DNA from: Chlorogloeopsis fritschii PCC 6912
Lineage (GTDB): Bacteria; Cyanobacteriota; Cyanobacteriia; Cyanobacteriales; Nostocaceae
Direction: 5' to 3'
DNA length: 64,000 bases
Assembly (NCBI RefSeq): GCF_000317285.1
Contig: NZ_AJLN01000104.1
Location: 62,001 to 126,000 of the forward strand
The notes below the pieces were generated by a model, which was not told the origin of the DNA, did not search any database, and saw only the letters and a program-made list of their open reading frames with translations. Positions 1-8,864 of the stretch are shown here, piece by piece. Within the stretch, counting starts at the first letter, position 1, and each line of letters starts with the position of its first letter. The position numbers and the translations under genes were made by a program.

Positions 1-43
1 GTTCTTCGTGATGAGCTGGACTCGTCGTTGTTGCGATCGCCAT
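1..43 (-). CDS. coxC: Cytochrome c oxidase subunit III, first 14 codons only
   Basis: Reading leftwards from an ATG at 43, the sequence encodes MAIATTTSPAHHEE and runs off the window. This is a typical soluble, His/Glu-rich start of a cyanobacterial cytochrome c oxidase subunit III. It lies directly downstream of coxA on the same strand, where coxC is expected in the coxBAC order. The call rests mostly on position and this short N-terminus; no membrane segment is visible yet. No strong Shine-Dalgarno sequence is seen before the ATG. Confidence 0.6.
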   Translation of the reverse strand, partial: MAIATTTSPAHHEE

Positions 44-90
44 ATTGTTTGCACTATAAATTCTCTCTATACCTCTTCTCTTTGCGTCCT

Positions 91-127
91 ACCCTTCCCT
101 GCGGGAACGCCTCCGGCGTACGGGAAG
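91..127. repeat. GC-rich interspersed palindromic repeat
   Basis: A CCCTTCCCTGCGGGAACGCC-type sequence with partial inverted symmetry lies between coxA and coxC. Related copies occur at 27226-27250 and 34561-34610. This class of short GC-rich repeat is common in Nostocales intergenic DNA. No coding function is seen. Confidence 0.55.
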
Positions 128-203
128 CCACCCTCCGGGTGTCTATGTGTCCTTTGTGGTTCGTTCAAAACAAAGGCACAAAGAGACAGTAAGACTTTAG
201 TGA

Positions 204-1898
204 TTAAGCACTAGCTTCCGTTACAGTAGCAGCCTGAACTTCAGCATTATGAACACCGTAATCGTAAGGGCCATGAGTAACCACTGGTAAGACTTCCCAG
301 TTTTCAATTAGAGGCGGAGAACTGGTTGTCCACTCTAAAGTCATAGCATTCCAAGGATTATCACCAGCTTTCTTACCAGCAACCCAACTCCAGAGAATGT
401 TAATCGTGAAGGGAATTACCGATAAGCCCAAAATATATGCACCAATCGTACAAATCTCGTTAATCGAGGTAAATTGCGGATCGTACATTGCCACTCGTCG
501 GGGCATTCCTTGTAAACCCAATTCGTGCATGGGTAAAAAGGTCAAATTTGTACCGATAAACGTAAGGATAAAGTGAATGCGACCCAAGGTTTCATTCATC
601 ATCCGTCCGGTGATTTTGGGGAACCAGTGGTAAATGCCAGCGTAGATACCAAATACGGAACCGCCAAACAATACATAGTGGAAGTGTCCTACGACATAGT
701 AGGTGTCGTGAACGTGAACATCAAAGGGTGCTGTTCCCAGGGTGACACCACCAATCCCACCGAGAACAAACATCATCAATAAGCCAACCGCAAACAGCAT
801 GGCGCTGGTAAAGCGGATTTTGCCACCCCAGAGGGTAGCAACCCAACCAAATATCTTCACACCAGTGGGAACGGCAACGATCAGGGTAGAGATGGTGAAG
901 AACATCCGCATCCAGCCGGGTGTGCCACTGGTAAACATATGGTGTACCCACACGAACAAACCCACAACGCAGATAGCCAAACTGGAATAGGCGATCGCTT
1001 TATAGCCAAAGATAGGTTTGCGGGCGTGTACGGGAATGACTTCGGACATGATGCCGAAGATGGGCAGAATCATCAGATAAACTGCCGGGTGGGAATAGAA
1101 CCAGAATAGGTGTTGGTAAAGGACTACGTTACCGCCTGCATCTGGTTTGAAGAAGGATGTGCCAAAATGAAGGTCGAATAACAGTAGTATCAATCCTGCT
1201 GCTAACACTGGTGTAGATACCAGTGCTAAGACAGAAGTTGCCAAAATCGCCCAGCAAAATAGGGGAACTTGATCCCACTTCATGCTGGGAACTTTCATGA
1301 ACAAGATGGTGATGACAAAGTTCAGCGAACCCAAAATGGAGGAGGTTCCTACCAAAACAATGGCGAGTATCCATAGGGTTTGAGCAACAGGAGCAGTAAC
1401 CAGGCTCAGAGGTGGATAAGCTGTCCAACCAGATTGGGAACCACCACCGAAGAAGAAACTAGCTAATAGTAGTAAACCCGCAGGTGGGTTCAACCAAAAA
1501 GCGATCGCATTCAACTTCGGAAAAGCCATATCCCTAGCGCCCACCATCAATGGCACCAGGAAATTGCCAAATCCTCCAATCGCACTAGGAACGATCCAAA
1601 AGAAAATCATGATCGTTCCGTGGTTCGTCATGAAAGCGTTGTAAAGATTCGGTTCTAGCAAATCAGCATCGGGTGTTGCCAACTCAGCACGCATGGCAAC
1701 TGCCATCAGCCCACCGATGAGATAGAACAAAAACGCCGTTACTAAGTATTGGATGCCGATAACTTTATGGTCAACATTAAAAGTGAAGTAGTGATACCAT
1801 TTCCACGCTTGGGGATGATGAGTGGTTCCGGCAACCACAACAGTAGAGGCTTCACTTCCCGGTGGATGATTCCGTGGAATTTCGAGCGTCATAAGCAA
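204..1898 (-). CDS. coxA: Cytochrome c oxidase subunit I (heterocyst cox2-type)
   Basis: Catalytic subunit of an aa3-type terminal oxidase that passes electrons from cytochrome c/CuA through heme a to the heme a3-CuB centre and reduces O2 in the membrane. The 564-residue protein has about 12 membrane segments. Visible ligand motifs include WFYSHPAVY (CuB His and the cross-linked Tyr region), WVHHMF (CuB His pair) and VVGHFHYVLFGG (heme a3 and heme a His). Length is normal for the family. It sits 52 bp downstream of coxB in a coxB-coxA-coxC operon. Next to fdxB and cnfR this order matches the heterocyst cox2 locus of Anabaena, where the oxidase removes O2 to protect nitrogenase; the cell-type role here is inferred from context. 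Confidence 0.96.
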   Translation of the reverse strand: MLMTLEIPRNHPPGSEASTVVVAGTTHHPQAWKWYHYFTFNVDHKVIGIQYLVTAFLFYLIGGLMAVAMRAELATPDADLLEPNLYNAFMTNHGTIMIFFWIVPSAIGGFGNFLVPLMVGARDMAFPKLNAIAFWLNPPAGLLLLASFFFGGGSQSGWTAYPPLSLVTAPVAQTLWILAIVLVGTSSILGSLNFVITILFMKVPSMKWDQVPLFCWAILATSVLALVSTPVLAAGLILLLFDLHFGTSFFKPDAGGNVVLYQHLFWFYSHPAVYLMILPIFGIMSEVIPVHARKPIFGYKAIAYSSLAICVVGLFVWVHHMFTSGTPGWMRMFFTISTLIVAVPTGVKIFGWVATLWGGKIRFTSAMLFAVGLLMMFVLGGIGGVTLGTAPFDVHVHDTYYVVGHFHYVLFGGSVFGIYAGIYHWFPKITGRMMNETLGRIHFILTFIGTNLTFLPMHELGLQGMPRRVAMYDPQFTSINEICTIGAYILGLSVIPFTINILWSWVAGKKAGDNPWNAMTLEWTTSSPPLIENWEVLPVVTHGPYDYGVHNAEVQAATVTEASA

Positions 1899-1950
1899 TT
1901 TCCGCGATAATTTGCAGTTAGTCTGTAGTCTACAGAGAAAGAGCTATTGA

Positions 1951-2946
1951 CTAATGACTCTTGACTCTTGACTGTTGTAGAGACGCGATATATCGCGTCT
2001 CTACCCCCATCTTTTGGGCGTAGGGAGCGAGAAAATCTGATGTTGATAATTCAGCAGGGTTAACCGCAACTGCTTGTTTTAGTTCTTGTTGGGCAATGCG
2101 GTTTTCTGTCAACCAGCTTTCAAACTCGGCGGGAGGATGAACAACTACCTGCGATCGCATCGAACCGTGATAGCCACCGCACAATTCTGTACAAACGATG
2201 GGATATGTACCGACTTTAGTGGCGACAAACCGCAATTTAGTTGGGATACCGGGAATTGCATCTTGCTTTAAACGAAATTGCGGCACCCAAAGAGAGTGAA
2301 TTACATCTGTGGCAGTCAGGTTTAGCTGTACATCAGCACCAACCGGAACGTGCAATTCACTACTCATCACGCCGCTGTCGGGATAGTTGAAAATCCAAGC
2401 AAACTGCATCCCCGTCACATCGACTGCTAAATCGGCGGGTTTTTGTGGGCGATCGCTAGCTGCACCGATCCCTATTTCCGGTTCATTTCCTGGTGCTGCC
2501 ATTTCCATCCCAGATGCATCATTCAACGTTGCAGCTAAAGCAGTTCCAGGCATTTGAGCAACATGAGATGGAGCATGATTGTGAGTATCTAACCCACCCA
2601 TGCGCCCGTATACATCTACACTGTAAATTCCTAAGACAATAACTATAATGGTTGGGATTGCCGTCCAAAAAACTTCGAGAGGCAAGTTACCCTCGATGGG
2701 CGCACCATCTGTATCATCACCTTTGCGATGACGAAATTTCCACAAGAAAATCAGAATGGTTCCTTCTACCACTACAAATAGTGCGGTGGCAATTGTCACC
2801 ATAATATTAAAAAAACCGTCTACTAAAGGCGCTTGTTGAGATGCTTGTTCCGGTAGTAGACTGTGGTGTTGACCAACCCAAATACTGAAGAGTGTGATTA
2901 CTACTCCAGCAACTAAGGTTAACAGCGAAACAGGAATTTGTTGCAT
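1951..2946 (-). CDS. coxB: Cytochrome c oxidase subunit II (CuA subunit)
   Basis: Accepts electrons from cytochrome c or plastocyanin at the binuclear CuA centre and passes them to subunit I. The 331-residue protein has an N-terminal hydrophobic segment, a second membrane helix near residues 45-70, then a periplasmic cupredoxin domain. The CuA motif CTELCGGYHGSM supplies the Cys pair, His and Met. A long acidic/His-containing loop (about residues 115-165) separates the membrane part from the CuA domain. First gene of the cox operon. The last ~18 residues are unusual: the codons for VETRYIASL are a palindromic repeat (1977-2004), so the native C-terminus has been replaced or extended. Confidence 0.95.
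   Translation of the reverse strand: MQQIPVSLLTLVAGVVITLFSIWVGQHHSLLPEQASQQAPLVDGFFNIMVTIATALFVVVEGTILIFLWKFRHRKGDDTDGAPIEGNLPLEVFWTAIPTIIVIVLGIYSVDVYGRMGGLDTHNHAPSHVAQMPGTALAATLNDASGMEMAAPGNEPEIGIGAASDRPQKPADLAVDVTGMQFAWIFNYPDSGVMSSELHVPVGADVQLNLTATDVIHSLWVPQFRLKQDAIPGIPTKLRFVATKVGTYPIVCTELCGGYHGSMRSQVVVHPPAEFESWLTENRIAQQELKQAVAVNPAELSTSDFLAPYAQKMGVETRYIASLQQSRVKSH
1977..2004. repeat. Palindromic repeat inside the 3' end of coxB
   Basis: A perfect 28-bp palindrome with core GACGCGATATATCGCGTC flanked by GTAGA/TCTAC. The same palindrome, or close variants, occurs at 10181-10204, 16696-16715, 33811-33838 and 48265-48286, with a looser relative at 43221-43248. Here it lies within the coxB reading frame just before the stop codon. 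The other copies are intergenic. Confidence 0.85.
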
Positions 2947-3496
2947 ATATACCTGCTCTTTAACACGTCGTTCAAGGTGTGATTCTCGCCTGTTGTAAAG
3001 TAGTACATTGCATCCTGTGCTTTCGATGCATACGTCACACCAAAGAAGAGAATTGTTAGGTTAGTGTCTAGATTCGCAGTTGCTACAATTTTTGTGCTTA
3101 TTTTGATTTACACCTTTATCAGGCAACTTTATCTAACTATTTTATTTTCTCTGTTTCTAATAAATAATTGGGGGAATTTAATCATGTTTTAATTTATGTT
3201 CCCCCACCAAATTTGAGACTATATATTTGTTCCTATTTGCCAGTATATTTCTGCTCGTAGAGAAGTTTTATTGTTGATAGTGAACTGTTTCCTTAAAAAT
3301 CATGAGGCTAACTTAGTAGCAAGATTTAAGTTGTTAATAGCTAACAATTTGTGATTTACGGATTTGTTTACTGTGAACTTTTTGTAGAGTTACTGTAAAT
3401 ATCTAAATTTCCCCTCTAGCTTTCTTGCTACATTGATTACACTTCAAGGTAAACAGTATTTCCTTTCACAAAAATACCTCTCTTCAACCCAAAAAT
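2947..3496. other. Intergenic region upstream of the cox operon
   Basis: An AT-rich 550-bp gap between fdxB (ending here) and coxB (starting here), both on the minus strand. It must hold the cox promoter, and fdxB read-through would enter it. I see no ORF with a ribosome-binding site and no repeat. No clear NtcA site (GTAN8TAC) was found by eye. Confidence 0.5.
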
Positions 3497-3790
3497 CTAG
3501 TTATTTAATGCAGCATGGGTGTAGCAGTTCTTAGAACAAATTTTGGCACAGGCTTCACAGCCAATGCAGTTTTCTGGATGAGCAACTGTCATTACTTTCT
3601 TTTCGATTTCATCATCGTCTTCATCTTCTACAAATTCTCCTTCTTCATTCATCGCCTTTAGTTCCAGCACATTATGTCCGCAGATTTTAAAACATCTGCC
3701 ACAACCAATACATTTGTCTTGGTCAATTGACTCAATGAATTTTGGCGTCCAAGTTTTTCCACCTAATGTCAATCCTGTTAATACTGCCAT
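3497..3790 (-). CDS. fdxB: Nif-type ferredoxin III, 2[4Fe-4S]
   Basis: A small bacterial-type ferredoxin (97 residues) of the nif-associated FdxB/ferredoxin III family, thought to carry electrons in nitrogen fixation. Two cluster motifs are visible: [12 protein letters not shown] near residues 27-38 and [11 protein letters not shown] near residues 76-86. An acidic linker ([12 protein letters not shown]) between them is typical of this family. An AAGG sequence precedes the ATG at 3790. It lies between cnfR (divergent) and the cox operon, the same arrangement I recall from Anabaena, which fits joint use in microoxic heterocysts. Confidence 0.92.
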   Translation of the reverse strand: MAVLTGLTLGGKTWTPKFIESIDQDKCIGCGRCFKICGHNVLELKAMNEEGEFVEDEDDDEIEKKVMTVAHPENCIGCEACAKICSKNCYTHAALNN

Positions 3791-4150
3791 GTAAGTACCT
3801 TCTGCAATTTTGTTGACGAATATGTTTGCGCTTTAAGCTCATCCTAACATAACCTTCATTTGATTTTTTTAATGTTCTAATTTAACCTTTTGTTTTATCA
3901 AAATTCTATAACTTGCACAAAATTTTTGGCTTGTTTTTTATAGTCTAAATATTAAATGAAATTAATTACCAACAATATGTTTGTGAACATGAATAGCAAA
4001 ATACCATTAGATAAAAGGTGTACTGATAATACATCTAAATTAAAAGGGAACAGGGTTGGGGAGGTTTTATTGTAACTCTCAAAAATGATGATACTTGTTT
4101 GCATTAAAAGGGAACAGGGAATGGGGTTCCTCATGCAGCAGCCCACAAAC

Positions 4151-4199
4151 CCTCGTTACCAGGTTTAACCTGGTAACGAAAAGTAGAGCCTCTGGCTCT
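4151..4199. repeat. Double-hairpin repeat, copy 1
   Basis: A perfect 25-bp palindrome at 4154-4178 (arms CGTTACCAGGTT and AACCTGGTAACG) is followed by a second hairpin with arms AGAGCC and GGCTCT at 4185-4199. A second, less perfect copy lies about 460 bp away at 4611-4659. Such paired hairpins are mobile-like intergenic repeats in cyanobacteria. Confidence 0.8.
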
Positions 4200-4610
4200 C
4201 TCAAAAGGGCGGCTTTCCATCAGAGATTCTGGATTCTGAATTCTTAGTTGTATATTTAGCAACTTTTATATCACTCATTTTGCATTTAATGCCTTTTTCA
4301 GCCATTTATCATACAAATTATGGTAAAAATTTCATCCAAAATATGAGTGAAAAACAAAAAAATGTAAACCAATTGACAGAATAATAAGATTTGTTAAAGA
4401 TTAATATTATTAATAATTCAACTTCAAGCCACTAACTTCTATTTTGAAATGTTAGTAATCACAGATAAATTCAGTAAGAGTTTTTATTAAGAGAAAAATG
4501 TTCGGTAATTACGGGTCAGAAAAATAAAGAAATGAACTTTCGCTCATGATGAACACATTTCTGGAAAAGATTATGAAATTTATAGATAATCAAGATTTGA
4601 TGGCTCATCC

Positions 4611-4659
4611 CTCGTTACCAGGTTCAACCTGGTAACAAGAACTAGAGCAATCTGGCTCT
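4611..4659. repeat. Double-hairpin repeat, copy 2
   Basis: A near copy of the element at 4151-4199, with the first hairpin still intact over GTTACCAGGTT and AACCTGGTAAC and the AGAGC/GCTCT hairpin carrying small changes. It lies about 200 bp upstream of the cnfR start codon. Confidence 0.75.
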
Positions 4660-4861
4660 GTTGATCGTAGTTAACAGCTGTAAATAGCTTGTAATTGGAT
4701 GGTCTGTCCGAGTATGGATGTGGGTGGTTAGTACAGTAATAATTTACAGTCATAAATTATTGCTGCCGAAAGAAGAATGTGGTAGTGAGTAGTGCATAGA
4801 AAGGACACATCCAGGGGAGACTTGAGCCAAACATCTCAACGAATATAGTGGCAATAGCCTT

Positions 4862-6475
4862 ATGCCTTATACAATTCCGAATAACAGTTGCGTTGGATGT
4901 GATAATTGCCGTCCTCAATGTCCTACAGGTGCTATCAAAATCGAAAACGATGAATACTGGATCGATCCGAGTCTTTGTAACAACTGCGAGGGTTATTATC
5001 CCGAACCTCAATGTGTGGTAGCGTGTCCTACTAACTCTCCTATTCCCTGGCAAGCAAAAAGGGGAAGATGCAGAGTTGAACCGAGAGAGGTGACTAGCCC
5101 AGACTTGTTTTCTAATGGCAAGAGCAACCCCTTTGCTTCGGCAATTGTGATTTGGGAAGCTTGCAATGTGCTGGCACAACGCACATCGCTGCCTTGGGAA
5201 ACAGATGAACAAGGAAATTTGTGTTATCGCCGCCAAGTCTACCAAGGTAAGGGAGCGATCGCTTTTCATATCCTTGCATCAGCAGAACCAAGCACATCTG
5301 TGACTGAGGTGCCACAAAAACTAGTAACAGATCTAGGAGCGATTGAGGCGCTGGATATTAGAAATGCTTGTATCCATTTGATTTTTGCAGCTTATGCTAC
5401 AAGTTTGGATCGACCTTGGGAGCGAGAGTTTGCAATTGATGAGCGCCAACTAGAGAAATATTTGGGCTTAGAGAAACGCAAAGACTTGAGCAAAGCTGTC
5501 AAGCTGGCTTTAATGAAAAACTTGGTACAGCAAGCTTGCTCACTCATGATTTCTATTGACTGGCCTCAACAAGGGCAAGTCAAGGGGTTTTCTGTCACAG
5601 GAAGTCGTTTGTGGGAGTTAGTCTCAATTCAGCACCACTTTCAAGAAGATGAACTTGGTTGTAAATATCTGGTTGGCTTAACCTTTAAAGTTAGAGCAGG
5701 TATCTGGGCACAACACTTTTTAAACAAACAGGGATGCAAGGAAAGAACCGCATTTTATCAATACGGTAGTCTGCCAAAATCCTTGTTAACTACAGTGATG
5801 AGCATTTGGCAGCAACATGAAGGTGCCGCGCGATTGATGCTGTGGTTGCTGTTTAAAACCAAGATGGGTAAAGAGCAACGCATTACCGTTCCTACCTTAA
5901 TGCGTGTTGCCTACGGTGAAGAAAAAATTACCTTAGCATTCAGGCAAAGAGAGGAACGCAAACGATTGCTGCGGACTTTTGAGCATGATTTAGAAGTCCT
6001 GAATCATTATGGAATGAAACCCTGTTTCGATCCAGTTACTTACCCACCTGCCATTCAACCATTGTGGGCGAAGTTAGTTGATATTCCCGAAGATCCAGAT
6101 GAGGCACTAGAATTTTGGATGAATGATGGTGGCAACACCTCGCGGCTTACAGATATAGGCCCTCGTGGCAAATGGAATCTCCTGATGAATGCCCGCATCT
6201 TGGCTTTCGATTTGCCTCCAGACTGGGAACAGCAAATTGCAGACTCCGAAAAAAAGCAACAGCGAACCGCAAAAAACAAAAGAAAGTCAAAAACCACAAG
6301 TGATTTGATTGGCGATCAGATTTTACGAGCGCGAAAAAATCTCAATCTTTCGCAAAGAGAACTAGCAAAGCTGGCTGGTAAAAGTCAAAGCTGGATTCGC
6401 GATATCGAAAAAGGTCGCCTGAAAGTAAAATTAGAAGACCAAGTTGTATTGCGGAAAGTTTTGGGTATTGCTTGA
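4862..6475 (+). CDS. cnfR: Nif transcription activator CnfR/PatB (ferredoxin-HTH protein)
   Basis: Master activator of nif genes under low oxygen, called PatB in Anabaena heterocysts and CnfR in Leptolyngbya. The 537-residue protein begins with a 2[4Fe-4S] ferredoxin-like domain (CVGCDNCRPQCPTG near residues 9-22 and CNNCEGYYPEPQCVVACPT near 40-58), a likely oxygen or redox sensor. A long central domain of unknown fold follows, then a lysine-rich linker and a C-terminal XRE-type helix-turn-helix (about residues 485-537, containing LSQRELAKLAGKSQSWIRDI). Length agrees with known PatB (about 530). The start is chosen because MPYTI directly precedes the first cluster motif. It is divergent from fdxB, a likely target. 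Confidence 0.95.
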   Translation: MPYTIPNNSCVGCDNCRPQCPTGAIKIENDEYWIDPSLCNNCEGYYPEPQCVVACPTNSPIPWQAKRGRCRVEPREVTSPDLFSNGKSNPFASAIVIWEACNVLAQRTSLPWETDEQGNLCYRRQVYQGKGAIAFHILASAEPSTSVTEVPQKLVTDLGAIEALDIRNACIHLIFAAYATSLDRPWEREFAIDERQLEKYLGLEKRKDLSKAVKLALMKNLVQQACSLMISIDWPQQGQVKGFSVTGSRLWELVSIQHHFQEDELGCKYLVGLTFKVRAGIWAQHFLNKQGCKERTAFYQYGSLPKSLLTTVMSIWQQHEGAARLMLWLLFKTKMGKEQRITVPTLMRVAYGEEKITLAFRQREERKRLLRTFEHDLEVLNHYGMKPCFDPVTYPPAIQPLWAKLVDIPEDPDEALEFWMNDGGNTSRLTDIGPRGKWNLLMNARILAFDLPPDWEQQIADSEKKQQRTAKNKRKSKTTSDLIGDQILRARKNLNLSQRELAKLAGKSQSWIRDIEKGRLKVKLEDQVVLRKVLGIA

Positions 6476-6576
6476 TTGGATTCTCAAAACAAGGTAACTA
6501 AAATATAGTTGCTTTTTCCAGGGTCATCACCGTGATTTTTTCTTAACTCACATTTTCAGTGCGATCGCTGTTGATA

Positions 6577-6801
6577 TTAGTTCACTTCAAAAAGAATACG
6601 TGGTAGTCCTGACTGACGAATGATAGACCGCAAAGTGCCTATGCGTACTTCTTCGCAATCAGGAACAGGAACCGTTATTGTTGAGTCTTCCGTTTGCTGC
6701 TGCATAATAATATGGCTACCACGTTGACGTACTTGCACAAAGCCGTGTTGCTCCAGAATTTGGCAAATTTCCCGTCCAGAAAGAACACGCAGTTTACCCA
6801 A
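6577..6801 (-). CDS. hicA: HicA-type mRNA interferase toxin
   Basis: A 74-residue protein of the HicA/YcfA family, small double-stranded-RNA-binding-fold toxins that cleave mRNA. The usual pattern is visible: an N-terminal SGREICQILEQHGF helix, then the catalytic RQRGSHIIM with its conserved Gly-Ser-His, and a C-terminal GTLRSIIRQSG helix. Its start overlaps the end of hicB by 8 bp, so the two are co-translated. The gene order hicB then hicA is the less common one but is well known in cyanobacteria. Confidence 0.9.
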   Translation of the reverse strand: MGKLRVLSGREICQILEQHGFVQVRQRGSHIIMQQQTEDSTITVPVPDCEEVRIGTLRSIIRQSGLPRILFEVN

Positions 6802-7021
6802 TACTCACCTCTAAACGTGTAACAAAAACTTCTGTATGCAGCCTTTGTTCGATTTCTGAAGGATCGGCAGTCTCAAAAAATAGCTCCAATGCTTCAACTA
6901 AATTATTCCTTGCTTCTTCAACGGTATCACCCTGACTAGCAATATCAAGTTCTGGACACAGCGCTACATAGCCATCACCCTCGCGCTCAATAATTGCAAT
7001 GAGTTGTTTTGTTTGTCTCAT
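6794..7021 (-). CDS. hicB: HicB-type antitoxin
   Basis: A 75-residue HicB-family protein with the truncated RNase-H-like fold that neutralises HicA. The motif GDGYVALCPELDIASQGDT followed by EEARNNLVEALELFF is diagnostic. It lacks an obvious C-terminal DNA-binding domain, so autoregulation may need another factor or may not occur. First gene of the two-gene operon. Confidence 0.9.
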   Translation of the reverse strand: MRQTKQLIAIIEREGDGYVALCPELDIASQGDTVEEARNNLVEALELFFETADPSEIEQRLHTEVFVTRLEVSIG

Positions 7022-7124
7022 CTTCTGCTTTGGCTAAATCAGCTTATCTGGGAAAATATTATTATTTATCTTGATGATAACTGCGATCTGATTTCGTTTT
7101 TGTCGAATGCGATCGCACTTATGG

Positions 7125-8864
7125 TTACAAACCAATTAAATTAGCCTGTTGCCGTAAGGGAATTTCAATCCAAAATTCTGCACCTTGTCCCGGCTCTGAT
7201 ATACACCGGATTGTGCCTCGATGTTTCTCTGTAATTATCTGATAGCTAATCGACAATCCTAAACCAGTTCCTTTACCTACTGCCTTTGTCGTAAAAAAGG
7301 GATCAAACAATTTTTGTCTAACTTTTTCTGGCATTCCCGGCCCATTATCAGCTATTTTGATTGTGACTGAGTTGGCTCCACTGATATTGGTAGTAATGGC
7401 GATTGTGCTGGGGCGATCGCGCATTTGTTCAGTAGAACGTTGTTTATCATAATCTTCTAAAGCATCAATAGCATTATTAATAATATTCATAAATACTTGA
7501 TTCAATTGTCCTGGGTAGCACTCTACCAAGGGCAAATCACCATATTCTTTAACAATTTTTACTTCAGGATGTTCTGGCTTGGCTTTGAGCCGATTCTGTA
7601 AAATTAGCAAAGTGTTATCAATTCCTTCATGAATATCAACGGGCTTCATTTCCGCCTCATCCAGACGAGAAAAATTACGCAAAGATAAAACTATTTCGCG
7701 AATGCGGTTAGCTCCCATCTTCATTGAAGTTAGGATTTTGGGCAAATCTTCACTGAGGAACTCTAAGTCTATTTCTTCTATTTTCAGTTCAACTTTTTCG
7801 CCAGGTTTCGGAAAATTTTGGTTATACAAACACACCAGTTCCAGTAAATTTTGCGTGTATTCATTTAGGTGATTGATATTACCAAAAATAAAATTGATGG
7901 GATTGTTAATTTCGTGCGCTACCCCTGCTACCAATTGACCGAGACTAGACATTTTCTCAGTTTGAATCAGTTGAATTTGAGTTTCTTGTAGTTCTTCTAG
8001 CGCCTGTTGCAATTTTGACTCTGTCTGTTTGCGATCGCTAATTTCGCTTTTGAGACTTTCGTTAACTATACTTAGTTCATTGGTGCGTTTAATTACTTTT
8101 TCTTCCAAACAGCGATAGAACTCATTTAGTTTTGCCGACATTTGGTTAAACTCGTGAGATAGTTGCTCAATCTCATCTCCAGTTTTAATTTCTAGACGGT
8201 AATCTAAATTGCCTGAACCAATCTTGGCTGCACCTAGCTGTAGCTTTTGGATTGAACGAATTACAGGAAGTAGGATCAACAAAAACTGCCCGACAAAAAT
8301 TAGTAGAATTAACGCGATCGCACTGTAAGTAACAATTTGAGCAGTTTGCTTGAATTGCTCTGTTGCTTGCTGAGTTTGGTTATATTGCTTTTGAGCATTA
8401 CCAACCAGCAGATCTAAATACAAAGCAATGTCATCACCAAATGAATTAATCGCTTTGACATCTTGCTGAGACTGCGCCTGAGTAGACTTAGTATTGTTCT
8501 CCAATTCATTCGCTAAGTTAACGAGAAACTGATGACGTTGACGCACCACAGCCGGCTCAGTCGCTTCTGGCATCAAGCGATCTAATTCATCCACCAGCAA
8601 TAAAAAATTCGACATTGCCTGGTGATACTCCGTCATGTCGGAGGTGTTGCGATTGAGCAACAGAAAATTTTTCAAGGCTGAAGTTTGTTTTTCAAGCGTA
8701 AGTTGCAAAGCTAGGGCTTTTTGCAACGCTTGACTAGTTTTCTCGCGACTCACTTCTTGTGCTATTTCTGCACCTCTAATTACAAAGGTGCTACCTCCCA
8801 TCAGCAAGGCAACCAATCCCACAACAATTGCTGAAGAACCGAGGAATTTATGCAGAAGTTTCAT
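7125..8864 (-). CDS. Membrane sensor histidine kinase with HAMP domain
   Basis: A 579-residue sensor kinase. A membrane helix near residues 10-30, a ~145-residue extracytoplasmic helical sensor region and a second helix near 178-200 are followed by a HAMP linker and a coiled coil. The phosphoacceptor box contains VAGVAHEINNP near residue 315. The ATPase domain shows the N box (INNAIDAL), IADNGPGMP and GTGLGLSIS. It overlaps the upstream binding-protein gene by 4 bp (ATGA), so both are one operon. The partner is likely the PhnD-like protein, which may present ligand to the kinase's outer domain (inference). No response regulator is adjacent. Confidence 0.9.
   Translation of the reverse strand: MKLLHKFLGSSAIVVGLVALLMGGSTFVIRGAEIAQEVSREKTSQALQKALALQLTLEKQTSALKNFLLLNRNTSDMTEYHQAMSNFLLLVDELDRLMPEATEPAVVRQRHQFLVNLANELENNTKSTQAQSQQDVKAINSFGDDIALYLDLLVGNAQKQYNQTQQATEQFKQTAQIVTYSAIALILLIFVGQFLLILLPVIRSIQKLQLGAAKIGSGNLDYRLEIKTGDEIEQLSHEFNQMSAKLNEFYRCLEEKVIKRTNELSIVNESLKSEISDRKQTESKLQQALEELQETQIQLIQTEKMSSLGQLVAGVAHEINNPINFIFGNINHLNEYTQNLLELVCLYNQNFPKPGEKVELKIEEIDLEFLSEDLPKILTSMKMGANRIREIVLSLRNFSRLDEAEMKPVDIHEGIDNTLLILQNRLKAKPEHPEVKIVKEYGDLPLVECYPGQLNQVFMNIINNAIDALEDYDKQRSTEQMRDRPSTIAITTNISGANSVTIKIADNGPGMPEKVRQKLFDPFFTTKAVGKGTGLGLSISYQIITEKHRGTIRCISEPGQGAEFWIEIPLRQQANLIGL

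Larger units (their letters stand above)
3791..4861. other. Long intergenic region between divergent fdxB and cnfR
   Basis: About 1.07 kb, AT-rich, with no supported gene. It must contain the promoters of fdxB (leftward) and cnfR (rightward). It also holds two copies of a double-hairpin repeat (4151-4199 and 4611-4659) and two copies of a short direct repeat, TTAAAAGGGAACAGGG, near 4038 and 4104. A long 5' leader or a small RNA is possible but not shown. Confidence 0.6.
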
